DNA of 64,000 nucleotides from Actinomycetota bacterium (GCA_021325435.1 JAJPHE010000142.1:32084-96083), one strand, 5' to 3'. Counted from the stretch's first letter, positions 51,647-60,494 are shown. The notes: generated by a model not told the origin, from the letters alone. Program-made: numbers and translations.

Positions 51647-53110
51647 GTGGCCCTGCACGGGCGGCGCCAGGCGATCCGGCGGTGGGCACCGTTGGTGGCC
51701 CTCATGCTGCTCACCAGCGCCTGTGGCCTGAGGGTGAGCAAGTCGGAGCTCCAGGCCGCCCAGCAAGGGGGTGGCGGCGGCGCCAGCGGCCAGCTCGCCC
51801 CGGGCCAGTCGGCCAGCAACGGCTCGGGCGGCAACGCCGGCGCCGCCGGCGGCGGCCCGGCCACGGCCGGCGCCACGAGCGGCGGGTCCGCGGGAGGAGC
51901 CACCGGCGCGGCCGGACCCTCCAGCTCAGGGTCGAACACTGCCGCCGCCCCGCCGGGCGGCAACGGCGGGCCCACCGACGTCGGTGTCACCGGGGACACC
52001 ATCCTCGTCGGCAACGTGTCCGACCTGGGTGGGCCGGTGCCCGGCCTGTTCCAAGGGGGCCCGTACGGCACCGCCGCGTACTTCAACTACATCAACAGCC
52101 AGGGCGGCATCTTCGGGCGCAAGCTCAAGCTCATCAGCGACGACGACGGGCTGCAGTGCAGCCAGAACGAGGCCGACTACCAGGACCTCGTAGGCAAGGT
52201 GTTCGGCTTCGTCGGGTCGTGGTCGCTCGACGACAACTGTGGCGCCCAGGTCCTGTCGGGAACGCCCAACGTGCCCGACGTCAGCGAGGCGCTCAGCCCC
52301 GAGGCCCAGGCCCTCAACGGCAACATCAACGTCGCCCCCTTCGGCAAGGGGGCGACCCTCGGCCCCTTCCTCTACTGGAAGTCGAAGTACCCCACCGCCG
52401 TGGCCAAGATGGGCACCATCGTCGGCAACCAGCCCTCGGCCGTGGCCGCCTGGCACTACCAGATGGCCGCGGCCGAGTCGGTCGGCTACCACTTCGTGTA
52501 CGAGGACGACTTCCCCCCCGCCCAGAACAACTTCACGCCTGACGTAATCAAGATGAAGGCCGAGGGCGTGCAGGGCGTGTACATCATCTCGGTCAACGCC
52601 CCCGACATGGCCGAGTTCTCCATGGCCGCCGCCCAGCAGAACTGGCATCCGCAGTTCATCGCCAGCGGCATCTCCTACTTCGGCAACTACATCCAGGAGT
52701 CCGGGGGGCCCCAGAGCGTCGAGGGCCAGTACATCAACGCGGCCAACGCCCGCTTCCTGGGGGAGGACGCCGGCGCCATCCCCGAGGTGGCCCTGTTCGA
52801 CAAGTGGATGCAGCAGTCGTACCCCAACTTCCCGATGGACCAGTTCGCCGCCAACGCCTGGGCCAACGCCGCCCTTTTCGTGCAGATGCTGAGACAGGTC
52901 GGGCCCCACCTGACCAGGGCCGCGGTCGTTAACGCCCTCAAACAGGTCCACTCCTTCAACGACAACGGGATGGTCACGCCCGCCGACCCCGCGGCAAAGA
53001 ACCCGTCCAACTGCTACCTGCTCATGGTCATCCACGGGGGCCAGTACCAACGCCTCGAGGACCCACCCGCCGGCTTCCGCTGCGACGCCCCGTACTTCAA
53101 GGAGAGCTGA
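51647..53110 (+). CDS. branched-chain-type ABC substrate-binding lipoprotein
   Basis: A 487-residue periplasmic-binding-protein type 1 lipoprotein (Peripla_BP_6-like). The signal peptide ends in a lipobox with Cys26 (LTSAC). Residues about 41-109 are a Gly/Ala/Ser-rich flexible spacer. The binding domain starts around DVGVTGDTILVGNVSDLGGP and includes GTAAYFNYINSQGGIFGRKL and GVYIISVNAPDMAEFSMAA. The GTG at 51647 has GGGGGAGG upstream. It differs from the usual amino-acid receptors in its long spacer. The ligand is unknown; its neighbours (Kst4D-like, alcohol dehydrogenase) make a steroid, acid or lipid ligand worth testing. Confidence 0.88.
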   Translation: MALHGRRQAIRRWAPLVALMLLTSACGLRVSKSELQAAQQGGGGGASGQLAPGQSASNGSGGNAGAAGGGPATAGATSGGSAGGATGAAGPSSSGSNTAAAPPGGNGGPTDVGVTGDTILVGNVSDLGGPVPGLFQGGPYGTAAYFNYINSQGGIFGRKLKLISDDDGLQCSQNEADYQDLVGKVFGFVGSWSLDDNCGAQVLSGTPNVPDVSEALSPEAQALNGNINVAPFGKGATLGPFLYWKSKYPTAVAKMGTIVGNQPSAVAAWHYQMAAAESVGYHFVYEDDFPPAQNNFTPDVIKMKAEGVQGVYIISVNAPDMAEFSMAAAQQNWHPQFIASGISYFGNYIQESGGPQSVEGQYINAANARFLGEDAGAIPEVALFDKWMQQSYPNFPMDQFAANAWANAALFVQMLRQVGPHLTRAAVVNALKQVHSFNDNGMVTPADPAAKNPSNCYLLMVIHGGQYQRLEDPPAGFRCDAPYFKES

Positions 53111-53113
53111 CCC

Positions 53114-55015
53114 GTGCACGGGGCGTTCCTCTCCTACCTGGTCGTCGGCATCGTCATCGGCTGCCTATACGCCCTCACCGCCTCCGGGCTGGTCGTCACC
53201 TACACCACCTCGGGCATCTTCAACTTCGCCCACGGCGCCATCGGCATGTTCATGGCCTTCACCTACTGGCAGCTGGCGGTGGGGTGGCACGTGCCGGTGC
53301 CGATCGCCCTGCTGTTGACCCTGTTCGTGCTGGCCCCGCTGATGGGCGCCTTGGTGGAGCGGATCTTCATCCGCCCGCTCTACGGCGCGTCCCTCGGCGT
53401 CACCCTGGTGGTCACCCTCGGCCTGCTGCTGCTGCTGCTCGGCGTGGCCAACGCGGTGTGGTCCCCGACGGTGACCCGCAACCTGCCCCCGATCCTGATG
53501 GGGCACCAGGTGACGATCTTCGGGGTGGTGGTCAGCTTCTACCAGCTGATGGTGCTGGTCGTGTCCGTCGCCGTCGCCGTCGTGCTGCGGGTGCTGTTCA
53601 CCCGCACCCGGGTCGGGATAACCATGCGGGCCGTGGTCGACGACCGCGAGCTGACCGCCATGGCCGGCACCAGCCCCCACCGCACCGCCCAGCTGAGCTG
53701 GGCCCTCGGCGCGTCGATGGCCGCCCTGGCCGGCATCCTCATCGCCCCTCTCGAGCACCTCGACCAGCTCAACCTGACGCTGCTGGTCGTCACCGGCTAC
53801 GCCGCCGCCGTCGTGGGCCGCCTCCGCAGCGTCCCTCTCACCGTGCTCGGGGCCATGCTGCTCGGGCTCCTGAACTCCTACGCGGTGGGCTACCTGCCGA
53901 GCAACTGGCTGTCGGACCTCCAGCCCGTCCTTCCGATGGCCGTTCTGTTCATCATGCTGCTCGTGATGCGCCCCGGCCGCCTGGCCGCCGGCCGGGTGAC
54001 CGGACGCATCACCGCCCGCATCCCCTCGGCCCAGCAGAGCCTTCTGGCCTCAGCCCTGTTCGTGGCCGCCGCCGTGGTGGCGTCCAGGCTGCTGTCCCCG
54101 TCCAACCTGATCACGGCCGGAGCCGGCCTGGTGATCGGGCTCATCGCCCTCTCGTTGGTCCTCCTCACCGGGTTCTCCGGCCAGGTCTCGCTGTGCCAGA
54201 TGACCTTCGCCGGGGCGGGGGCCTTCGTCATGGGCAAGACGTTCGGCGGGTCGTCGATCTTCGGGCTCGTCCTCGCCGTCATCGTGCCGGCGGCCGTCGG
54301 CGGCCTCCTGGCGGCAGCCGTGCTCCGGCTGCGTGGCCTCTACCTCGCCCTGGCCACCCTGGCCTTCGCCTACGCCGCCGACTCTCTCTTCTTCAACCAC
54401 TTCCTCGGCTTCGGCGGCATCCTGAAGGTCGGCCGGGTGCGGATCGGCCTGCCCACGACCCAGCGGGGCTATTTCGTGCTCATCGCCGTGGTGTTCGCCG
54501 CGGTGGCGGCCGGGCTAATGGCCCTGCGCCGGGGACCGGTCGGCCGGCTCCTTGCCGCCATGAACGACTCAGAGGTTGCCTGCGCGTCCGTCGGGCTGAA
54601 CATCACCTGGGTCAAGATCCTCGTGTTCACCCTGTCCGCCGGCATCGCCGGCCTCGGGGGCGCCTTCTACGGCGGGTGGCAGCACGAGGTCGGGCCCAAC
54701 GACTTCTACTTCCTGTTCAGCCTGATCCTGCTGTTGCTCATCACCATCGCCGGCATCGACACCGTCACCGGTGCGTTCGCGGCGGCGATCTTCTACGCCC
54801 TGCAGCCCCAGATCGCCCGCTGGGTGCCGATCGTGTCGATCAACTACATCCTGGTCGGGGTGGGCGCAGCCATGCTCGGGCGCAACACCGGTGGGGTGAT
54901 CGGCCAGATGTCGGCCCAGCGCGAATGGCTGCGGGCCCGCTTGGGGCGGGGACCGACGACCGAACCGTTGGCCGTCCTGGACGACGGGAGGGACGTTGCC
55001 GGCGCCCTCAGCTGA
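53114..55015 (+). CDS. livHM: fused LivH-LivM permease
   Basis: A 633-residue polytopic protein in which two permeases are joined. The first half (about 1-290) is LivH-like, with SGLVVTYTTSGIFNFAHGAIGMF and the coupling region TAMAGTSPHRTAQLSWALG. The second (about 310-610) is LivM-like, with LVLLTGFSGQVSLCQMTFAGAGA, LAFAYAADSLFFN and the loop ACASVGLNITWVKILVFTLSAGIAGLGGAF. In most systems these are separate genes. The GTG start is three bases after the binding-protein stop. One chain would supply both halves of the channel for LivG and LivF. Confidence 0.9.
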   Translation: MHGAFLSYLVVGIVIGCLYALTASGLVVTYTTSGIFNFAHGAIGMFMAFTYWQLAVGWHVPVPIALLLTLFVLAPLMGALVERIFIRPLYGASLGVTLVVTLGLLLLLLGVANAVWSPTVTRNLPPILMGHQVTIFGVVVSFYQLMVLVVSVAVAVVLRVLFTRTRVGITMRAVVDDRELTAMAGTSPHRTAQLSWALGASMAALAGILIAPLEHLDQLNLTLLVVTGYAAAVVGRLRSVPLTVLGAMLLGLLNSYAVGYLPSNWLSDLQPVLPMAVLFIMLLVMRPGRLAAGRVTGRITARIPSAQQSLLASALFVAAAVVASRLLSPSNLITAGAGLVIGLIALSLVLLTGFSGQVSLCQMTFAGAGAFVMGKTFGGSSIFGLVLAVIVPAAVGGLLAAAVLRLRGLYLALATLAFAYAADSLFFNHFLGFGGILKVGRVRIGLPTTQRGYFVLIAVVFAAVAAGLMALRRGPVGRLLAAMNDSEVACASVGLNITWVKILVFTLSAGIAGLGGAFYGGWQHEVGPNDFYFLFSLILLLLITIAGIDTVTGAFAAAIFYALQPQIARWVPIVSINYILVGVGAAMLGRNTGGVIGQMSAQREWLRARLGRGPTTEPLAVLDDGRDVAGALS

Positions 55016-55019
55016 GGTG

Positions 55020-55748
55020 ATGACCGCGTCCGCCGGCCCCGGCCGCGCACCGGTGGTGGAGATGTTCGACGTCCACGCCGGGTACGGCAAGGTGGCCGTG
55101 CTCCGGGGGGTCAACCTGACCGTTCCCCGGGGCTCGGTGTTCGCCCTGCTCGGGCCCAACGGCGCCGGCAAGTCGACCCTGCTCAAGGTGGCCGGCGGCC
55201 GCCTGGTCCCCACCAGCGGGTGCGTCCACGTCGCCGGCCGCCACGTGAACGGCACCCCGCCCGAGACCTTCGCCCGGGCGGGGGTGTGCAGCATCCCGGA
55301 CCAGGGGGTGTTCCCCAACCTCACCGTGGCCGAGAACATCAGGGTGTTCACCCACGCCGGCGGGGTCTCCGCCTCCGCCGCCGAGGAGCGGGCCTTCTCG
55401 CGGTTCCCCCGGCTGGCCGAGCGTCGCCGGCAGCTGGCCGGCACCCTCTCCGGGGGGGAGCGGCAGATGCTGGCCATGGCCCGGGCCTTCGTGAACGACC
55501 CGGCGGTCCTGCTCCTCGACGAGATCTCGATGGGGCTGGCCCCGATGATCGTGGCCCAGCTGTACGAGGTCGTCGGCGGGCTGGCCGACGAGGGGATCAC
55601 CGTCGTGCTGGTCGAGCAGTTCGCCCAGGCCGCCCTGCGGGTGGCCACGTACGCGGCCATCATGAAGCAGGGCAGGATCGAGCGGGTCGGCGAGCCCGGT
55701 GACATCCGCGACGAGCTTGCCGGCGCCTACCTGGGAGGCCATCAATGA
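55020..55748 (+). CDS. livF: branched-chain-type ABC transporter ATP-binding protein (LivF-like)
   Basis: A 242-residue ATPase. Walker A is GPNGAGKSTLLK, the signature is LSGGERQML, Walker B VLLLDEISMGLAP, and the switch residue falls in VLVEQFAQA (Gln/Phe where His is common, as in other LivF proteins). ATG 55020 is preferred; GTG 55017 or the TTG at about 54996 would lengthen it slightly into the permease gene. It ends in an ATGA overlap with the following envelope protein gene, showing that the accessory proteins belong to the transporter operon. Confidence 0.9.
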   Translation: MTASAGPGRAPVVEMFDVHAGYGKVAVLRGVNLTVPRGSVFALLGPNGAGKSTLLKVAGGRLVPTSGCVHVAGRHVNGTPPETFARAGVCSIPDQGVFPNLTVAENIRVFTHAGGVSASAAEERAFSRFPRLAERRRQLAGTLSGGERQMLAMARAFVNDPAVLLLDEISMGLAPMIVAQLYEVVGGLADEGITVVLVEQFAQAALRVATYAAIMKQGRIERVGEPGDIRDELAGAYLGGHQ

Positions 55749-57031
55749 GAGCCACGAGAAGCACGGTGCGAGCGGCGGCGGCGACGGCCGTGCTGGGGGC
55801 GGCGCTGCTGGCCGGGGCGGGGCCGGCAGGAGCGGATGCCGCTACCCAGCTGTCGACCTTTACCGCCATGGCCCAGGCGCCCCTGTTCCAGATGACCGAG
55901 GACGAGCCCACCGCCAACTTCCACCCGGAGGGTGAAGGCGAGCTGGTCCACAGCCTGGCGACCCTCGACAACACCAGTGGCTACGCCCTGGCCGCCCCGT
56001 TCTGGCCGGGCCCGGCCGCCGCCAACGCCGGCTCGCTGGCCATCCTCCTGGGCGCCCCGCCCCAGGTGGGTTTCGTCAAGGATCCGGTGCGGGCCGAGGC
56101 GACCAGCGCGGGCCCGACCCAGTCGTCGGTTGACACGCCGACGTCCAAGATGGACGCCAGCGCCAGCTCCAACGCGGCGTCGTCGGAGACGACCGTCGCC
56201 GCGGCCGGCGACCCGTCCGTCGTGGACTTCACCTCGGCGGACTCGCGCAGCAACATCACGGTCAACACCGCCGGCACCGCGGTCACGTCCAAGGCGTCGG
56301 GCACCGCCCACGACATCACCGTCGCCGGAGGGCTGGTGAAGATCGGCGGGGTGGTGTCGTCGGCCGAGGCCACCACCGGGCAGAAGCCGTCGGGCGCCAC
56401 CACCTTCTCCGACGTGACCATCGCCGGCCAGCGGGCGTGGATCGACGGCTCGGGGATCCACATCGGATCACCGGGCGCCCTGGCCAACCCGCTCACCACC
56501 GACCAGGTCAACAAGGCCCTGGCGGGGGCGGGCATGGAGATGTTCCTGGTCAGGCCCCACACCATCGTGGAGGGCCAGAAGAGCCAGTACTACGCCGGGG
56601 CCCTCGTCTTCTACTGGTACCCGCCGGACAACAACCACTACAACAGCTTCACCTTGACCGTCGGCGGAGCGTCGGTGGCCGTGGGCGCCGGCACCGGCGG
56701 GTCGGGGCTAGGCCTCTCGGTCGGGGGCGCCTCCCCGTCGCTGCCCGGTCCCACCGGCGGGGGCGACATCGCCGCCGCCCTGCCGCCCGCCTCCTCCCTG
56801 CCGGCGGCGGCCGCCGCCGCCCTGGGGGTGCCGGCGGCCCCCGCTCCGACCAGCCAGGCGGGGGCCGGCGTGCCCAGCTCCTTCACCGGTCCGCTCGGAA
56901 TCGGCGCCGGCTGGATCCTTCTCATCGTCCTGGCCGCCGCGGTGGGGGCGGTGGCCCTACCCCGGCTGCCGACGCTGCTGTCCGCCGCCAGCGCGGCGGC
57001 CTGCGAGCGCGAACGAAGAGGTGAACCGTGA
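55745..57031 (+). CDS. exported protein with C-terminal membrane anchor, transporter accessory
   Basis: A 428-residue protein of no family I recognise. The N-terminal signal peptide ends near residue 31 (GPAGADA). A mature domain with DEPTANFHPEGEGELVHSLA, SVVDFTSADSRSNITVNTAG and MFLVRPHTIVEGQKSQYYAG follows, then a Gly/Ser/Pro/Ala-rich stalk (about 310-380). A single hydrophobic helix lies near 384-405 with a short positive tail. It should be a surface-exposed, membrane-tethered protein. Its start overlaps the livF stop (ATGA) and its stop overlaps the next start (GTGA). Being coupled to the transporter, it may act as an outer receptor or cell-wall conduit; this is inference. Confidence 0.6.
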   Translation: MRATRSTVRAAAATAVLGAALLAGAGPAGADAATQLSTFTAMAQAPLFQMTEDEPTANFHPEGEGELVHSLATLDNTSGYALAAPFWPGPAAANAGSLAILLGAPPQVGFVKDPVRAEATSAGPTQSSVDTPTSKMDASASSNAASSETTVAAAGDPSVVDFTSADSRSNITVNTAGTAVTSKASGTAHDITVAGGLVKIGGVVSSAEATTGQKPSGATTFSDVTIAGQRAWIDGSGIHIGSPGALANPLTTDQVNKALAGAGMEMFLVRPHTIVEGQKSQYYAGALVFYWYPPDNNHYNSFTLTVGGASVAVGAGTGGSGLGLSVGGASPSLPGPTGGGDIAAALPPASSLPAAAAAALGVPAAPAPTSQAGAGVPSSFTGPLGIGAGWILLIVLAAAVGAVALPRLPTLLSAASAAACERERRGEP

Positions 57032-57705
57032 ACCTGACCTTGCGGAGATCACCCGCCAGCGCGGTGGTCGTGGCCGGCGGTGACGGGACATCGCCTCCGC
57101 CGCCGGTCACCAGCGGTCAGACGGTCGAGGCCCGCGAGCGCCGGCTGGTCCGCACCCTGGACTCGGCCCGGGGCCGGCTGCGGCTGGCCGGGGACAGCAC
57201 CCTGGTGGCGGCGGGGGGAGCGCTGGTCGTGGCCGGGGTCTTCGCCGTGCTGGCCGGATGGGCGGGCGCCTCTCACACCACGCTGGTCGCCGGCCAGATC
57301 CCCTACCTGATCTCGGGCGGCCTGCTGGGCCTGGGGATGATCTTTCTCGGCGGCTTCCTCTACTTCGCCTACTGGATGGCGGTGGTGGCTCGTAACAGCG
57401 CCCGGCGTGAGGAAGAGGCCCGGGCCGAGACCAACAAGCTCCTCGCCGCCGTGGAGGAGACCAACCGCCACCTGATGGCGCTGCTGGAGCGGTCGGCCGG
57501 TCCGGCCCGGGCCCGCTCGGGCACCATCGACCTGTCCGCTCCGGCGGGCCTGGTCGCCACGGCCAACGGGTCGATGTTCCACCGACCCGACTGCCCGGCC
57601 GTGGCCGGACGACCCAACCTGCGGGCCGTCGACCCGACCGCCGAGCCCGACCTGTCCCCCTGTGGCATCTGCGACCCGCTCGAGGAGCGGGCCGGCGACT
57701 CCTAG
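57028..57705 (+). CDS. two-helix membrane protein with a C-terminal HxxxC...CxxC module
   Basis: A 225-residue protein of unknown family. Two transmembrane segments (about 59-80 and 92-120) are followed by a charged helix likely to coil (122-156). A small terminal module follows with His185, Cys189, Cys212 and Cys215 (MFHRPDC and PCGICDP). This looks like a one-metal Cys/His knot related in shape to Ada-type or YhcR-type zinc modules. The GTG start overlaps the previous stop (GTGA). Its TAG and the TAG of the convergent Kst4D-like gene share the tetranucleotide CTAG. It is the last gene of the Liv-type operon. Confidence 0.6.
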   Translation: MNLTLRRSPASAVVVAGGDGTSPPPPVTSGQTVEARERRLVRTLDSARGRLRLAGDSTLVAAGGALVVAGVFAVLAGWAGASHTTLVAGQIPYLISGGLLGLGMIFLGGFLYFAYWMAVVARNSARREEEARAETNKLLAAVEETNRHLMALLERSAGPARARSGTIDLSAPAGLVATANGSMFHRPDCPAVAGRPNLRAVDPTAEPDLSPCGICDPLEERAGDS

Positions 57706-59138
57706 GCGCCTAGCGCGGTTCCGGCGGCGGCGGCCCCGGCGGCCCGGCCGAAGAAGGTCCCCTCCCCGAGGGAGATGCCGCTCACGTAACCCCACGCCGG
57801 TATCCCCGAGGCCGTGCGTCCGGCGGCGTACAGGCCGGGGATCGCCTCGCCGTCGAGGTCGAGCACGGCGCCGTCGACGCCGGTGTGCAGGCCCCCGAGG
57901 GTGAACACGCCGAACAACCCCTTGCGGAGGTCCACCGCGCCGAACGGCGGGCGCAGCGGCTTCAGCCACCGGCGATTCTTGTGGAACAGCGGATCCTCGC
58001 CCGCCTCGGCGTGCCGGTTGTACAGCTCGACCGTCGCCCGCAGGGACCCGGCCGGCAGGCCCATGTCCGACTCGAGCTCCTCGAGCGTCTCGGCGGCCCA
58101 GGTGATCTTCAGCCACGAAGGGTTGGCCTCGTGGATCTCCTCGTCCAGCACCAGGTACACCTGCTTGTCCTGTCGGAACAGGGCGACCTGGCCGGAGCGG
58201 CCGTGGTACACGTCCTCGTTGATGAAGCGCTGGCCCTGGGAGTTGACGAGCAGCGACGGCATCAACACGTTCGGGGGCGCCGGGTTGGAGACCTCGGCCG
58301 CGTCCATGTGGCGCACGGCGGCGCCGAGGGCCTGGGCCATGCGGATGGCCCGCCCGTCGTCGGTGTCGGTGCCCACCTTGTAGCAGGCGTCGTCGACCAG
58401 CCAGGGGGCGTGCTGGGTGAGCATCCGGTCGTTGGCCACGAATCCGCCGCCGGCGAGGATCACCCCGCCCCGGGCCCGCACGCGCACCTCGTCCCCGAAG
58501 CGGCGAGCGACCAGCCCGACCACCCGGCCGTCATCGGCGACGACGAGGCGCTCGGCGACGGTGTCGGTGCGCACCCGGGCCGGGCTGCGGTCCACCGCCT
58601 CCAGCAGGACCTTCATCAGGAGCACGCCGGAGCGGCCCTCGGTACGGGGGTAGTGGCCGCGGGGCGCGGGGCGGGCGATCTCGCAGAACGGCCACGCCTC
58701 CTCCCCGCCGGAGAACATCAGGCCGTCGTCGGTGAGCACCTCGTAGACGGGTTCGGCGTAGAAGGTGTCGTGCCACCGCACCCCCTGGTCGGCCAGCCAG
58801 TGGAAGTGATCGACGCTGCCCTCGCTGTAGAGGGCGATCTTGGCCTCGTCGGCGTCGGGGCCGCAGGCCGCCACCAGGAACCGGCGCATGTCCTCGGCGC
58901 TGTCCTCGAAGCCGCAGGCCCGCTGCACCGGTGTGCCGCCGCCGAGGTAGATGACGCCCCCCGACTGGGCCGAGGTGCCGCCGCCGGCGCTTGACCGCTC
59001 GAGGCCGATGACCTCGGCTCCGGCCTCGCAGGCGCCGAGCACGGCTGACGCCCCGGCACAGCCGAGGCCGACGACGACCACGTCGGCCTCGTCGTCCCAC
59101 GATCCGACCCGGCTGGCGGACAGCGGCGCCACGTCCAT
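57702..59138 (-). CDS. kst4D: Kst4D-like 3-ketosteroid dehydrogenase (FAD)
   Basis: A 478-residue FAD oxidoreductase of the fumarate-reductase/KstD superfamily. The dinucleotide motif GLGCAG is at 24-29. SGGVIYLGGGTPVQRACGFEDS, ACGPDADEAKIALYSEGSVDHFHWL, DDGLMFSGGEEA and the C-terminal GLYAAGRTASGIPAWGYVSG follow. The pattern and length match remembered Rhodococcus Kst4D (3-ketosteroid delta4-(5alpha)-dehydrogenase, about 490 residues) better than the 560-residue delta1-enzymes. It would introduce the 4-ene into 5alpha-3-ketosteroids such as those from stanols. It converges on the Liv-type operon and lies 87 bases downstream of the hydrolase gene. Confidence 0.7.
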   Translation of the reverse strand: MDVAPLSASRVGSWDDEADVVVVGLGCAGASAVLGACEAGAEVIGLERSSAGGGTSAQSGGVIYLGGGTPVQRACGFEDSAEDMRRFLVAACGPDADEAKIALYSEGSVDHFHWLADQGVRWHDTFYAEPVYEVLTDDGLMFSGGEEAWPFCEIARPAPRGHYPRTEGRSGVLLMKVLLEAVDRSPARVRTDTVAERLVVADDGRVVGLVARRFGDEVRVRARGGVILAGGGFVANDRMLTQHAPWLVDDACYKVGTDTDDGRAIRMAQALGAAVRHMDAAEVSNPAPPNVLMPSLLVNSQGQRFINEDVYHGRSGQVALFRQDKQVYLVLDEEIHEANPSWLKITWAAETLEELESDMGLPAGSLRATVELYNRHAEAGEDPLFHKNRRWLKPLRPPFGAVDLRKGLFGVFTLGGLHTGVDGAVLDLDGEAIPGLYAAGRTASGIPAWGYVSGISLGEGTFFGRAAGAAAAGTALGA

Positions 59139-59156
59139 CGCCGGCAGTGTGGTCGA

Positions 59157-59200
59157 GGGCGGACCGGCGGTCGAGCCGCCCTCATGTGGCCGGTCCGCCC
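59157..59200. terminator. perfect 12-bp inverted repeat between hydrolase and Kst4D-like genes
   Basis: GGGCGGACCGGC (59157-59168) and GCCGGTCCGCCC (59189-59200) are exact complements around a 20-base spacer, in the gap after the minus-strand hydrolase stop. The long GC stem without a U-tract could end or attenuate that transcript before the Kst4D-like gene. Confidence 0.45.
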
Positions 59201-59225
59201 AGCGGGACCGGCGGGGGGTACTCGG

Positions 59226-60494
59226 CTAGCGGCCGATGGGAGCGGCGGGCACCTCGGCCCGGCGCCGGCCGGCGTGCACGAACGCCAGGAAGTCGGCCGC
59301 CCCCTGCACGACGTGGGCGGTGCGAACCGAATGGAAGACCTCGAAGGCGTGCTGGGCGCCCGGCAACTCGACGTAGACCACCGGCGAGGTGCACACCCCA
59401 CGAAGGGCGGCGCAGAAGGCCCGGGCCTCGCCCACCGGCACCAGGGTGTCGTTGGCCCCCTGGACGACCATGAAGGGCGGGGCCCCCTCGTGCACCTGGT
59501 CGATCGGGGACGCCCGGCGATAGGCCTCCGGATCGGCCGCCAGCGAGGTCCTCATGACCAGTCGCTCGAGAAACCGCCCGAAGCCGTGTCGCCACAGCCC
59601 GTCGCGGTTGGTGAAGTCGTAGATGCCGTAGAAGGGCAGGCAGGCGGCGACGCTGGTGTCGGCCGCCTCGAAGCCGGGCTGGTAGGACGGGTCCCCCGCC
59701 GTCAACCCGACCAGGGCGGCCAGGTGGCCGCCGGCGGATCCGCCGCTGACGGCGACGAACGTCGGGTCACCTCCGTAGCCGGCGATGTTCTCCTTCACCC
59801 AGGCCAGCGCCCGCTTGCAGTCGATGAGGTGGTCGGGGAAGCGGGCTCGAGGGCTGAGCCGGTAGTTGATCGTCACGCACACCCAGCCCCGGCTGGCCAG
59901 GTGGTGGATCATGGGCAGGCCCTGCTCGCGCTTGTCGCCCATCATCCAGGCGCCGCCGTGGATGTAGAGGAGTACTGGGGCGTTGTGCAGCGGGCGACGC
60001 GGTCGGTACAGGTCGAGTCGGTGGGAGCGGGCGCCGTCGCCGGCGTAGTCGATGGAGCGGATCTTCTCCACGTCGCGGTGGCGCAGCAGCAGCGGCAGGG
60101 CGATCCGCACCCGGTCGATGACCGGCATGTCCTCGCTGGTCACGTCGCCGAGGTGCTGGCGGAAGTCGTCGCCCAGGCCGGTTCGTAGGGCGTCGTCGAC
60201 GACCGTGGACGCCCGGGACGCCTGAACGGCCAGGCCGACCAGGCCGGCCCAGGAGACGGCGGTGACGGCGAGGGCGGCCCAGCCGGGCCCGCCCCGCAGG
60301 GCGCCCTCGTCGATGAAAACAGCCGCCGCCACCGCCTGCCAGACCAGATGGTGAACCGGCAGCTCCGAGGTGAGCCAGCCGGCGAAGAAGGAGGGCACGG
60401 CCACGGGCTCGAGGCGCAGGGGGCGATAGGCGTTGACCGTGAAGGCCAGCCCTACCACGCAGACCGCCAGGAAGATCCAGCTCAGCACGGCCAC
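59226..60494 (-). CDS. membrane-anchored alpha/beta hydrolase (HSL-type esterase)
   Basis: A 422-residue protein. Hydrophobic segments at about 2-20, 48-60 and 70-90 precede a hormone-sensitive-lipase-type hydrolase domain from about 145. The oxyanion motif HGG is at 180-182, the nucleophile Ser253 is in GGSAGG, and the acid and His lie in QGANDTLV and QHAFEVF. The GTG at 60494 is chosen because GGGGGA precedes it and the upstream frame overlaps dxs. It probably cleaves a lipid or steroid ester at the membrane face. Similar Lip proteins occur in mycobacteria; I cannot name the closest. Confidence 0.85.
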   Translation of the reverse strand: MAVLSWIFLAVCVVGLAFTVNAYRPLRLEPVAVPSFFAGWLTSELPVHHLVWQAVAAAVFIDEGALRGGPGWAALAVTAVSWAGLVGLAVQASRASTVVDDALRTGLGDDFRQHLGDVTSEDMPVIDRVRIALPLLLRHRDVEKIRSIDYAGDGARSHRLDLYRPRRPLHNAPVLLYIHGGAWMMGDKREQGLPMIHHLASRGWVCVTINYRLSPRARFPDHLIDCKRALAWVKENIAGYGGDPTFVAVSGGSAGGHLAALVGLTAGDPSYQPGFEAADTSVAACLPFYGIYDFTNRDGLWRHGFGRFLERLVMRTSLAADPEAYRRASPIDQVHEGAPPFMVVQGANDTLVPVGEARAFCAALRGVCTSPVVYVELPGAQHAFEVFHSVRTAHVVQGAADFLAFVHAGRRRAEVPAAPIGR

